From the IMG/VR virus record IMGVR_UViG_3300025687_000080, positions 1-45,254 of that record: DNA of 45,254 bases, one strand, 5' to 3'. This DNA comes from a virus. A model generated the notes under the pieces. It saw only the letters and a list, made by a program, of their open reading frames with translations. It was not told the origin of the DNA and searched no databases. Made by a program: the position numbers and the translations under genes. This document shows, in pieces, positions 1-7,689 of this stretch. The first letter of the stretch is position 1; every line of letters starts with the position of its first letter.

Positions 1-640
1 AGGTAGCATTAAGTCCTGATTCCTTAAGGGCGATAGCGTCAAAAGCACCTTCTGTGATGAAGAGTGGATCGGTACTCTCTGCGTCGTAGGGGAGGAGGAC
101 ATGGGAGGACTTGACACCTGCTTCGGAGGGGGGATTGAGATACTTTGGAGTTCTGTCTCCGAGGGCTCTGGCAGTGAAGTAGAAGAGTCCATGCTCATCT
201 TCAAAGGGGATAATGAGTCGGCCCGCGTATCGCCCAGAGTCAGCGTAATAGAACCGAGCAGGGTTAAGCATCCTACCACGGACATAAATATCTGCTGCGC
301 TGTTCTCTTCGATCTGCTTGAATTCTTCATTCTCTAAACTCTTGATTTCAGGGAGGACAATCTTGGCCTCCTCTTGTTCTGGTAGTTGACCGTTCTCGAT
401 GCAGTAACTGTAGAAGATCTCCTTGCCACGGTGATAAGGAACACCACGAACGATGGACACAAGTTGGTAAAAATTACCAGTCTCACCACTCTTGAAGCAT
501 TGCCACAGGCCAGTCTCAAGGTTGACGGACATGTGACGCTTGTAGTCAGAGGTGTCGATTACGGAGTTACAAACCCACTCACGACCACCGCTCTGTAAGC
601 GCCCTTCCTTGATGTTGCTCTGTACCCAGTCCCGTATCAT
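1..640 (-). CDS. DnaG-type DNA primase, C-terminus cut by window edge
   Basis: Reading the minus strand from the ATG at 640 gives 213 residues with no stop before the window edge, so the gene is partial. It looks like a DnaG-type primase, which makes RNA primers for phage replication. Residues 24-60 match the zinc-finger region (W-V-C, then W-Q-C-F-K-S-G-E-T-G, where cellular primases have C-F-x-C-G-x-G-G). Only Cys24 and Cys48 of the usual four ligands remain, with His36 nearby. Residues about 130-170 carry a core motif (RLIIPFED, FTARAL, PKYLNPP). Residues 194-205 (FITEGAFDAIAL) are the TOPRIM signature with Glu197 and Asp201. The ATG overlaps the TGA of the upstream nuclease gene (ATGA), which supports this start. 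It could be the primase half of a primase-helicase; the missing C-terminus would decide. Base composition is visibly richer in G+C than the tail genes. Confidence 0.85.
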   Translation of the reverse strand, partial: MIRDWVQSNIKEGRLQSGGREWVCNSVIDTSDYKRHMSVNLETGLWQCFKSGETGNFYQLVSIVRGVPYHRGKEIFYSYCIENGQLPEQEEAKIVLPEIKSLENEEFKQIEENSAADIYVRGRMLNPARFYYADSGRYAGRLIIPFEDEHGLFYFTARALGDRTPKYLNPPSEAGVKSSHVLLPYDAESTDPLFITEGAFDAIALKESGLNAT

Positions 641-1413
641 TTCTTGCGTCTTGGTCTTGTCTTACACTCATCGAGCCGTCCCTTGACGATCTCTGGATCA
701 TTATAGAGTGGGCAGATGGATTTGTAAGAACACCAGTTGCAAAAATCGTTCTTCTGGGGATAAAGGTCATCGGACTTACACTTGCGGATAGTCCAGACAT
801 CATCCACTACAGCTTTAATATGCTGTCGAATGGTAGCTTCAGTGTAGGTAGCCGCGACGACATTGTTACTAAGAGGGTAATAGTGTGCGAAGGTAATTTT
901 TGTAATAGGCACTCCCGTAAGTCGGTGAACTGCGTAGACATAAGATTTACCTTGCGGATCGTTGAATAGCTCGAACTTGGTTTTCTCTCGCCTTGATGTC
1001 TTATAATCCACAACCAGAATATCGCCTGTTGGGGCTTTGATAATCCGGTCAATATATCCTTCATGTTTGATTCCATCTGCCACCTCCTCTACGAAGTGAT
1101 GCTCAACAATAGACTCCTTTGGAAGCTGGGCGTTGAACCGAAGGAAGTTCTTGAAGCACTTCTCTATGTCCTTATTATACTTCTCTGGGAACTTATACTT
1201 ATCTTTTATTTCATTAGCCTTTGCCCAAAGCTGGTCAATAGTGGTTGCGTTGACACTATGTTCAAAGACTTCGTGTATAAAAGATCCAAAGTGTAAGGCA
1301 CCTGTGTTCCCAGGATCAGTGTCTTCGTAACGGTTCACATAGTTATATTTATACTTGAGCCTACACTGACGGAAAGTTTCTCGTTTCGAGTTGCTGATAG
1401 TATCACAAAACAT
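637..1413 (-). CDS. Cas4/RecB-like PD-(D/E)XK nuclease with 4Fe-4S cysteines
   Basis: A 258-residue nuclease of the RecB/Cas4/AddB-C superfamily, probably a DNA exonuclease acting in replication or recombination. Numbering from the ATG at 1413: His47 lies in F-G-S-F-I-H-E, Asp122 in E-G-Y-I-D-R, Asp136 and Lys138 in V-V-D-Y-K-T-S, and Gln154/Tyr158 form the QxxxY motif, so the catalytic set is complete. Cys17 plus the C-terminal trio Cys225, Cys228 and Cys234 (C-N-W-C-S-Y-K-S-I-C) match the four ligands of the iron-sulfur cluster known in Cas4 and AddB. The ATG overlaps the previous stop as TGATG; a GTG three bases upstream is an alternative. The 3' end overlaps the primase start, so the two are probably co-transcribed. 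No CRISPR array or cas1/cas2 is present, so a replication or recombination role fits better than spacer acquisition. Confidence 0.85.
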   Translation of the reverse strand: MFCDTISNSKRETFRQCRLKYKYNYVNRYEDTDPGNTGALHFGSFIHEVFEHSVNATTIDQLWAKANEIKDKYKFPEKYNKDIEKCFKNFLRFNAQLPKESIVEHHFVEEVADGIKHEGYIDRIIKAPTGDILVVDYKTSRREKTKFELFNDPQGKSYVYAVHRLTGVPITKITFAHYYPLSNNVVAATYTEATIRQHIKAVVDDVWTIRKCKSDDLYPQKNDFCNWCSYKSICPLYNDPEIVKGRLDECKTRPRRKK

Positions 1414-1685
1414 CACATCACCAGCGGATAGTAGATCTCAATCTCAATAGCCTCAAAGAAGTCCTGAACTTGTTCGTCAGCATACTTACACTTCTTGGTC
1501 ATATAGTGATACAGGCTTTTCTTTTTTAAAGGTTTCTTGTCAGAAACAGTCTTCAATAGCTTATACTGAAACTTCTTAATAAATGCAGTAGAGAACCTAT
1601 ATCTCCATTTATCAACAAACTTATCACTAAATGTATAATCTAGTAAATCTATAAACTCTAGAATTTCATAACTTTCTATACTCAT
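1413..1685 (-). CDS. Small unknown protein heading the replication-side operon
   Basis: A 90-residue protein I do not recognise. I start it at the ATG at 1685 (MSIESYEILEF). An ORF from farther upstream would run back across the promoter-like AT-rich gap and into the first bases of the divergent gene. The centre is basic and aromatic (W-R-Y-R-F, F-I-K-K-F-Q-Y-K, K-K-P-L-K-K-K-S-L-Y-H-Y) and the C-terminus is acidic then aromatic (F-F-E-A-I-E-I-E-I-Y-Y-P-L-V-M). No signal peptide, membrane segment or zinc motif is visible. Its stop overlaps the start of the nuclease gene, so translation is likely coupled and it probably belongs to the same replication/recombination unit. The basic stretch would suit nucleic-acid or partner binding, but that is only a guess. 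Confidence 0.6.
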   Translation of the reverse strand: MSIESYEILEFIDLLDYTFSDKFVDKWRYRFSTAFIKKFQYKLLKTVSDKKPLKKKSLYHYMTKKCKYADEQVQDFFEAIEIEIYYPLVM

Positions 1686-1720
1686 CAAGATTAGTAAATA
1701 TTTATATATTATACCCTGAC
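1686..1720. promoter_or_regulatory. Divergent AT-rich promoter region between replication and tail modules
   Basis: This 35-bp gap is the only separation between the leftward replication genes and the rightward tail genes. The minus strand carries a perfect TATAAATA at 1706-1699, the T4-type late-promoter octamer. The plus strand carries TATATTATA at 1705-1713. If the octamer works as in T4, transcription would start near 1693 and leave only about 8 bases before the ATG at 1685, which is short. No clear Shine-Dalgarno sequence is seen in either direction. A divergent promoter is the natural reading of the layout, but the exact elements are uncertain. Confidence 0.4.
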
Positions 1721-2185
1721 ATGCCCAAGTATTCAAAAAAATCTTCTAACTTTCTGGAGCAGGAACAGAGCAAGCTTAAACAGGCTAAGGAACTTACTGA
1801 TCTTGAGCTAGACCTTACCCAGAAAAAGGTGCCTTCAGTAAACAACCTATTACCGGGGGACATGTTAAGTTTTTCTTATAATGGATCACCATTTATGGTT
1901 TTAGCTGTATCTAATCAGAGAACAGGTGCATCTAGAACAATATTTACAAATACAAGAACTAAGAACAAACTTTTCTCTTGCTTTGTAGTTGATCACCTAT
2001 CTAGTGAATCTTTAAGGGTTCTGCTTTCTTCTCTAGATAAATATAAGGATTACACTAAGATAGCCTCGTACAAGTACATCACCAGCTTGTTTGGATTGAT
2101 CTTAGGTAAGGACAAATACAGGACATTTATATCGACAGGTAAGATGTCTAACCTTAACAGAATCATTCTACAGGAGAAAAAATAA
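1721..2185 (+). CDS. Unknown protein, first gene of the tail/baseplate series
   Basis: A 154-residue soluble protein without a recognised family. Residues 1-40 are charged and probably helical (QEQSKLKQAKELTDLELDL). From about residue 44 there is a compact beta-like domain (LPGDMLSFSYNGSPFMVLAV, then TNTRTKNKLFSCFVVDHL). The C-terminus contains Y-R-T-F-I-S-T-G-K-M-S-N-L-N-R-I-I-L. Its TAA overlaps the ATG of the tape-measure gene (TAATG), and an AGGAG at 2172-2176 near its 3' end serves that downstream gene. Position directly before the tape measure is where tailed phages often carry tail-assembly chaperones or, in T4, the gp26/gp28/gp51 group. I infer a tail-assembly role from position only. 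Confidence 0.6.
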   Translation: MPKYSKKSSNFLEQEQSKLKQAKELTDLELDLTQKKVPSVNNLLPGDMLSFSYNGSPFMVLAVSNQRTGASRTIFTNTRTKNKLFSCFVVDHLSSESLRVLLSSLDKYKDYTKIASYKYITSLFGLILGKDKYRTFISTGKMSNLNRIILQEKK

Positions 2186-3843
2186 TGGCACTTCCCGCTT
2201 TAGCAGCAGCAATGGGACCAGCCCTTGCAAGAATAGGAGGAGCAGCAGCAATAACTAGCTTAACAGGCGCATTAGCTAAGTTAAGTATAGCTATAGGAGC
2301 GTTCGAGGTAATATTTGAATCAGTAGGTGAAGACTTTAAGGAAGCCTTATCCAAAGTAACAGAAGTAGACCAGAGACTTGCTGTAATTAACTCAGACTTT
2401 TCTGAATTACTAGAAAAGAACACAGAAGGATTAAAGGATACTACAGGTGGGTTAGCGCAAGCTTCTAGAGCCTTAACAGAACTTAGGATTCGAGGCTTCG
2501 ATAAGAACAATAAAAATATAGTAGATCTTGCCACTAGACTAAAGATGTCAGGTCAGAATACCGAGGCTTTCTTTAGCCTAGCTGAGAGGCTAATTAGTAT
2601 AGGTGGTTTAACAGAAGGTGCGGTAGATAGGCTGGCTGGAAATATTAGAGATTACTCCGCTGCTTTCGGCACAAGTGCTGATTCACTTATTTCTGCTGTA
2701 GATAAGCTTTCATCAAACCTTGCTGATCTTACTATTACGGGAGGAGTCGAGGCTGTTTCTGAAGGTGTGGCAAAATTAACTGCTGTAGCAGGACCCGAAG
2801 CATCTGACATCATAGGAAGGGCTTTCCAAAAGCTAACCTCTCTAGATGTAGACTTAGGACAAATTTCTAGATTAGGTTTAGTAGATGCTTTAGATAGATT
2901 TACTAGAGGAGTCGGAGATCCTGCCGAAAATGCCGCAGAGATTTTAAACATAGCGTCTCAGAATGTTACTCAAATTTTAGGTGAGCAAGGAGAGCTAAAT
3001 AGAATTTCGGCTCAAGCACTGCGAGGAACTGTAGGAGATTTAGGTGTTGAACTTCGTTTAGCACAGGAAGCATATTTGAAAGGTCTTGAGAATGCTTCTA
3101 ACGGAGTCTCCTTAGAAGATAGAATATCTGAGCTTTTTGGTGTATTCAAGGAAAGATTATTAGCACCTTTTAATTCAATAATTGCTGAATTGCAACCTTC
3201 TTTTGAATTTATGATAAAAGGGATTGCGGTACTAGGTACATCCGTTCTTAATTTTGTATCAGCCTTTGGCCCTATAATTGCCGCAGTGTCGAGAATAATA
3301 GGTTTTGTTGCTGGTGCCATTGGATTTATAGCAAATCTAGTTTCAACAGTAGTAGACTTAATAGTAGGTTCTGTAGGATGGTTGTTTGGATTCGGGGATG
3401 GTCCTAAGGTAAAAGATTATGTCAAGGCCATGGACACTACATTAGGCATTTCTCAGAGCACACTTAATCAGCAAAGAGAAATTAGCCAATCTCAGTTACG
3501 GATGGTTTCTATCTCAGACCAAAACAATAAACTCCTAGAGTCGATGAATTACTACGGTGTCAGAGACTCTCATAATTTAGAGAGAATAGGAACGGCAAGC
3601 GAAAGTAGTGAAAGGCGAGCATTGATGGAGAGAATAACCAATGCAGCCCAAATAACAGAGTTCACAAGACAAAATCTAACCGTAGTTGATCGCTTATCGA
3701 GAAGTGTTGAATTACAAGGAATGTTAGATTTAATTAGTGTTACAGAAGATGTCGCTGAATTTACAAGAGCAACCGCAGGTTACGCTAGAAAGTCTGTACC
3801 TAAACCACCCGCCCCAGGAGCGGCTTACTCCCAAATGCGATGA
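2185..3843 (+). CDS. Tail tape-measure protein, gp29-like
   Basis: A 552-residue protein, close in length to T4 gp29 (590 residues), which sets tail length and sits inside the tube. Residues 1-45 are Ala/Gly-rich and hydrophobic. Residues about 45-330 are mostly amphipathic helix with Ala, Leu and Lys/Glu. A long hydrophobic block at about 341-402 (GIAVLGTSVLNFVSAFGPII, later IIGFVAGAIGF) resembles the membrane-active segments of tape-measure proteins. The C-terminal 150 residues are polar and Gln/Ser-rich. It lies just before a tube-initiator candidate and a gp53-like gene, matching the T4 order 29-48-54 in part. The length implies a tail of roughly T4 size if the usual proportionality holds. 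Start by TAATG overlap with a good AGGAG; it ends in an ATGA overlap with the next gene. Confidence 0.7.
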   Translation: MALPALAAAMGPALARIGGAAAITSLTGALAKLSIAIGAFEVIFESVGEDFKEALSKVTEVDQRLAVINSDFSELLEKNTEGLKDTTGGLAQASRALTELRIRGFDKNNKNIVDLATRLKMSGQNTEAFFSLAERLISIGGLTEGAVDRLAGNIRDYSAAFGTSADSLISAVDKLSSNLADLTITGGVEAVSEGVAKLTAVAGPEASDIIGRAFQKLTSLDVDLGQISRLGLVDALDRFTRGVGDPAENAAEILNIASQNVTQILGEQGELNRISAQALRGTVGDLGVELRLAQEAYLKGLENASNGVSLEDRISELFGVFKERLLAPFNSIIAELQPSFEFMIKGIAVLGTSVLNFVSAFGPIIAAVSRIIGFVAGAIGFIANLVSTVVDLIVGSVGWLFGFGDGPKVKDYVKAMDTTLGISQSTLNQQREISQSQLRMVSISDQNNKLLESMNYYGVRDSHNLERIGTASESSERRALMERITNAAQITEFTRQNLTVVDRLSRSVELQGMLDLISVTEDVAEFTRATAGYARKSVPKPPAPGAAYSQMR

Positions 3844-4763
3844 TAACTATCCCTTCAAGCCCAGTAACCCCTATCGTTGATCGACAGCTAGAGAATAGAT
3901 CTAAATTAATATTCTCATTTAAGAAGTCCACAGGGGGAGGAACTCATCCACCTAAAACACTTCATTTTGCAGAGAATATTGATGTAAAAGAATCCACAAG
4001 GGCCAACTATTCAGAGTATACTCCACTAGGGAATAATGGTTCTGTGTTTGCTTATTTAGGATCTCAGTCTAGAGAGATATCATTAAACTTTTCAATAACA
4101 CTACAGAACATTATGATGCATACTTTGATCAAGCCTCCTACGCAAAAAGCTGCATCAAAAATTACAAAGGAATCCTACAGCTTAGTAAAAAAAACATTAA
4201 AAGGAGATGTAGTAGTACCTCCTTCAAACGATAAAAAATTAGTTGAGAAGTTTATTAATAGTTTTATTACCAACATTAAATCAGATCCTAATGATGTAAG
4301 TCTATATGCCGCTATATCAGAGGCTGGTTCAACTAAGGCAATAGAATCTTTTTATAAGGATGATATTTTCTCAAATACCAGACTAACTGCAATCATGAAA
4401 GTTATGTTCTGGATAAACCTAATAAGATGCAGTGTAATGACAAACTCATTAAGACCTTCTTTAGGCCCTCCAATAATAACTTTAGTTCATGGCATATTGT
4501 ATGATCATGTTCCATGCATAGCAATAGATTACAGTATTAGTTATGATGAGCAGGCTGGTTTCGATGAAACCACCTTACTTCCTAGGAGACTAAAGGTGAG
4601 TCTTAAACTAAGAGAAGTTAGGCTTAGAGGTGATAGTTTTAATCCTAACAATCAAGAGACAAAGCATATGATGCCTGGATACGAATCTTTTATTGAAAAC
4701 GGTTTCGGTACTTTAGATCCTACTAATTCAGCATTCAATACAAAGGATATAGGTAGCAAATGA
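3840..4763 (+). CDS. Probable baseplate/tube-initiator protein (gp48-like position)
   Basis: A 307-residue protein. Its core has alternating beta pattern: GSVFAYLGSQSREISLNFSI near residues 66-85 and, near the C-terminus, ILYDHVPCIAIDYSISYDEQ followed by DETTLLPRRLKVSLKLREVR. A half of the type 'velocity of surface binding, then a strand ending in long beta hairpins' is typical of tail-tube-fold baseplate proteins that start tube polymerisation. In T4 the genes after the tape measure encode such proteins (gp48, gp54), and this one directly follows the tape measure and precedes a gp53-like gene. The middle (about 100-170) is lysine-rich and helical. Assignment rests on position and general pattern; it could instead be another hub component. 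Both ends are ATGA overlaps. Confidence 0.45.
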   Translation: MITIPSSPVTPIVDRQLENRSKLIFSFKKSTGGGTHPPKTLHFAENIDVKESTRANYSEYTPLGNNGSVFAYLGSQSREISLNFSITLQNIMMHTLIKPPTQKAASKITKESYSLVKKTLKGDVVVPPSNDKKLVEKFINSFITNIKSDPNDVSLYAAISEAGSTKAIESFYKDDIFSNTRLTAIMKVMFWINLIRCSVMTNSLRPSLGPPIITLVHGILYDHVPCIAIDYSISYDEQAGFDETTLLPRRLKVSLKLREVRLRGDSFNPNNQETKHMMPGYESFIENGFGTLDPTNSAFNTKDIGSK

Positions 4764-5053
4764 TATACAATAAATCAAGATATAAGTTTGGTGTTAATAC
4801 TGTCAAACATAAAGGTAAGGACATCACCACCTCTGTTGGTTCAGAGATGGACAATCTTATAGAGAATATAGAATCCTTGTATAATTTTGAATATGGAAGA
4901 ATACCTTCTGAACACGATTCAAGACCAGACCTAACATCTTATATTTTCTATCAGACTGTAGGATACTGGTGGATGTTAATGCAGTATAATAATATTACAG
5001 ACCCTTTTGAAGGTTTCGCCGCAGGAAATATCATTAAAATACCTAAACTATAA
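4760..5053 (+). CDS. gp53-like baseplate wedge protein, LysM-type
   Basis: A 97-residue protein. The second half has the pattern of T4 gp53 and other LysM-like baseplate proteins: a Trp-rich helix (F-Y-Q-T-V-G-Y-W-W-M-L-M), then N-N-I-T-D-P-F-E-G-F-A-A-G and a final I-I-K-I-P. In this family the segment reads approximately W-x-x-I-x-x-x-N-N-I-x-D-P followed by G-x-x-L-x-I-P. T4 gp53 is about twice as long, so this is a short form keeping the LysM-like core. gp53 links wedges to one another and to the hub. ATGA overlap upstream and TAATG overlap with the hub gene downstream. Confidence 0.65.
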   Translation: MIYNKSRYKFGVNTVKHKGKDITTSVGSEMDNLIENIESLYNFEYGRIPSEHDSRPDLTSYIFYQTVGYWWMLMQYNNITDPFEGFAAGNIIKIPKL

Positions 5054-7689
5054 TGAACAGTTCTAACTCACTTTCTGAAAATAGCAGAACCCTTCAAGCC
5101 GTAGGGGTAGAGTCTCCGTTTGTTATATTGTCTAATAATCCTGATAACTTAGAAGACGGTCTTATCTTATCTCAAAGACAAGGAACTCTTATATCTTATA
5201 CAGAGGATTTGAATCCTGAGAATGGAAACTATGAGATACTACTTGAGTTAATTGATCCAGACGGCCTATTTATATCAAAGGTTTTTAGTTTCCATCACCA
5301 GCATATAAGAGAGTTTTTCAGATCTATAAATGGGAGTACTCTTTTAAAAGATGAAGTTTTTATTAGAACCTTTCGTGAGGAATTAGAAAAACTGTTTAAA
5401 ACACAAAAGGTTTCATACAAGCCGGGGTTTTGGGGGTGGCTTCGAGGTATATCAGAAGACGACATAATAACACCTTCAGATAATCCATATGATGAGTATT
5501 CATTGGATCAGGTTCCTACTGAGCTTCTTTCAAGAGCAACTAGCGTAGCATCTGAAAAAGCGTATAGAAACCTGTCAAAAGAAGCAGCATCTACAGAGTC
5601 TTTCGTAGAACTACAAGACGCGCTATACCAGCTTGGACATCACCCAAAGCTTTTCATTAAAGTTGGAACTGAAAGTGAAGATAACCAATCAGGAGTGCGT
5701 CAAGTATTAATAACCGGATTACAAATTAGTCATGACTCAGGAAGAGATCAAGTAGTGACAGTAAAATTAGGGCCGTTCCAAGCGCCTTCGGAGAGCGCAG
5801 ATTTCTTACCACCATTGCCTACTCAAACAAATCAAGAAGAGGGGAACATAACTTTATTTCCAACAAGTAATACAAATCCTTATAGAATACTTGATGGCAT
5901 TTTTAAAAACAAAGGACAGTATCAAGGTCTTAGGCAAGCGCAACTTCCTTTAGATGAATTAATAGAAGACAATAGCAGAGGCTTAGTGTCGATCATTGAG
6001 TGTTTACTTCAGGAATACTTAGCAGATGAGCATACACTTCCTTTGATTTTTATAAATCCAGTCCTTGATGCGAAGATAAGAAAAACCATAGATCCAGAGA
6101 ACAAAGGTCTATTCAATCCAGGAGTTATAACTAACTTAGGAAGATTTTTGAGGGAGTGTGGTTTAGAAATTTTAGTTAAACAGGATGTTTTAACGAAGGC
6201 AGTAGTTGAGAGGGGTGATGTTTTTGAGACAACTGATGTTGTAGACGATCCTGAGTTTAAAATAGATCCTGAGGATAATGTCCTTCGAGCACAAAAGCTA
6301 AGGTTTTCTTGGGATTTAAAAATTAGAGTAGACGATAATTCTAGTAAGATAGAGACAGCTAAAAAAATACTCAAGAGGCTATACAAAAAATTCAGTGTAA
6401 CTCCTAATGATATATCACATGGATATGTTAATGATATAACACATAAAAAAATGATAATCAGGAAATTGTTTTTTTATGGAAATAGGGATACTCTATCTTT
6501 TTATAACATTAGAAATCCTCAAAAGATTAAAAGAACAAACTCCATAAACCAATTTTATTATGCAAATAAGTATGTCCGTAAGACTACTAAATTTGGAGTG
6601 ACAAATACATTCAGAGCAAACAACATCGGAATTTTAGAAGATACTGAAGTTACTAGAGGGGATTTCCCAGACCTTCTTATTATGGGTGATGATTTCTTTA
6701 TTAGATCTTTAATATTTCCAAACGATCCAGGTTTTGCAGACGGTGCATTTAAAAAATATACTGAAAAGTTAACAGAACTAGGGATATCGAATATAAGAGA
6801 GGTTTACTGTAACGCTAGTAACTTTACAGGATCTGTTGGAAAAGATAATTACACTTACCTTTCTTATCTAAAAGACTACAGTGAGAATATTTATAAAGTT
6901 GATAAGGTAGGTACTAGAGGGTACAGGGATATACCTGATGAGCTTGCATATTTCATAACTGATATAGAGGCGCAAGCTGCATCTAAATTACCTGTGTTTA
7001 CTGCAAACAAGAAAAACTCAAATGTCATATCTGTAACTTCTAAGGAACAGGGTATAGCATTCGCTGAGTTTACTAAGTTCTTTACATTAACAAAGAAGGA
7101 AGGTATGACTACCCTGTTTAAGGCACTAACTCCTAGAAGAAAAGGGGACACCTATAACTTTGATCTATCAGAGGATAAGATAGAATCCATTTCTAAAAAA
7201 GTTCTTCTTAATACTTATACTAATATCTCCATGATAAGACTTATAGAATCTTTAACTAACAAAGATGTGATGTCTGAAGACACTGAAGAGTCTAAAAACT
7301 TAAAAGATTATTACAAGAAGTTTATAACTGAACTTAGAGATTCATATTTAGTTAGAACTAAAAAACTGGATGAGGATTCCGTTATCAATTATCTTACATA
7401 TTTAGACAGTATGGCTCAACATGCAAGATCAATAGTAATAAAGGTTCCTTCACAATTTTGGATAACGGGTCTTGATAAGATGAGACTACCTGTTCTATTT
7501 TTTCATGAAAATCCATACATATCAAGTTCTGTGAGTCCCTTCTCTAAAAGAAGCCCCCTTTCAGGTATTTATGAAATATTAGGATACAAACATACAATAA
7601 CTGACTCAGAGTGTTATACGGAGTTAGTTCTTCAAAGAAATGTTGTTTCTGACACCTATAATCTAGGTGCGGTTATACCAGAGGAATAA
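5053..7689 (+). CDS. Baseplate hub protein, gp27/gpD-like
   Basis: An 878-residue protein read as the baseplate hub that joins the tail tube to the spike. The N-terminus is a beta-rich domain (GTLISYTEDLNPENGNYEIL, then LIDPDGLFISKVFSFHHQHI). A second one at about 200-240 has L-F-I-K-V-G-T and R-Q-V-L-I-T-G-L-Q-I-S-H-D-S-G. The C-terminus (FFHENPY, then LSGIYEILGYKHTITD, then TELVLQRNVVSDTY) has the closing pattern of hub proteins, where a strand pair carries the G-Y-x-H-x-I and E-L-x-L-x-R motifs. The gene directly precedes the OB-fold spike gene with no gap, as with gp27-gp5 and gpD-gpV pairs. It is about twice the length of T4 gp27 (391 residues), so it has additional domains, mainly lysine-rich and helical at about 400-480 and 640-760. 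Confidence 0.6.
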   Translation: MNSSNSLSENSRTLQAVGVESPFVILSNNPDNLEDGLILSQRQGTLISYTEDLNPENGNYEILLELIDPDGLFISKVFSFHHQHIREFFRSINGSTLLKDEVFIRTFREELEKLFKTQKVSYKPGFWGWLRGISEDDIITPSDNPYDEYSLDQVPTELLSRATSVASEKAYRNLSKEAASTESFVELQDALYQLGHHPKLFIKVGTESEDNQSGVRQVLITGLQISHDSGRDQVVTVKLGPFQAPSESADFLPPLPTQTNQEEGNITLFPTSNTNPYRILDGIFKNKGQYQGLRQAQLPLDELIEDNSRGLVSIIECLLQEYLADEHTLPLIFINPVLDAKIRKTIDPENKGLFNPGVITNLGRFLRECGLEILVKQDVLTKAVVERGDVFETTDVVDDPEFKIDPEDNVLRAQKLRFSWDLKIRVDDNSSKIETAKKILKRLYKKFSVTPNDISHGYVNDITHKKMIIRKLFFYGNRDTLSFYNIRNPQKIKRTNSINQFYYANKYVRKTTKFGVTNTFRANNIGILEDTEVTRGDFPDLLIMGDDFFIRSLIFPNDPGFADGAFKKYTEKLTELGISNIREVYCNASNFTGSVGKDNYTYLSYLKDYSENIYKVDKVGTRGYRDIPDELAYFITDIEAQAASKLPVFTANKKNSNVISVTSKEQGIAFAEFTKFFTLTKKEGMTTLFKALTPRRKGDTYNFDLSEDKIESISKKVLLNTYTNISMIRLIESLTNKDVMSEDTEESKNLKDYYKKFITELRDSYLVRTKKLDEDSVINYLTYLDSMAQHARSIVIKVPSQFWITGLDKMRLPVLFFHENPYISSSVSPFSKRSPLSGIYEILGYKHTITDSECYTELVLQRNVVSDTYNLGAVIPEE

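Noticed and set aside
1-640. Plus-strand ORFs at 101-337 and 386-598
   Set aside because: They lie opposite the primase, whose minus-strand reading has clear motifs; the plus-strand translations have no recognisable pattern or ribosome site.
637-1413. CRISPR-Cas locus because of the Cas4-like gene
   Set aside because: No repeat-spacer array, cas1 or cas2 is present in the window.
1686-1736. Longer N-terminus of the small minus-strand protein
   Set aside because: It would cross the whole divergent gap and overlap the opposite gene; the ATG at 1685 suffices.
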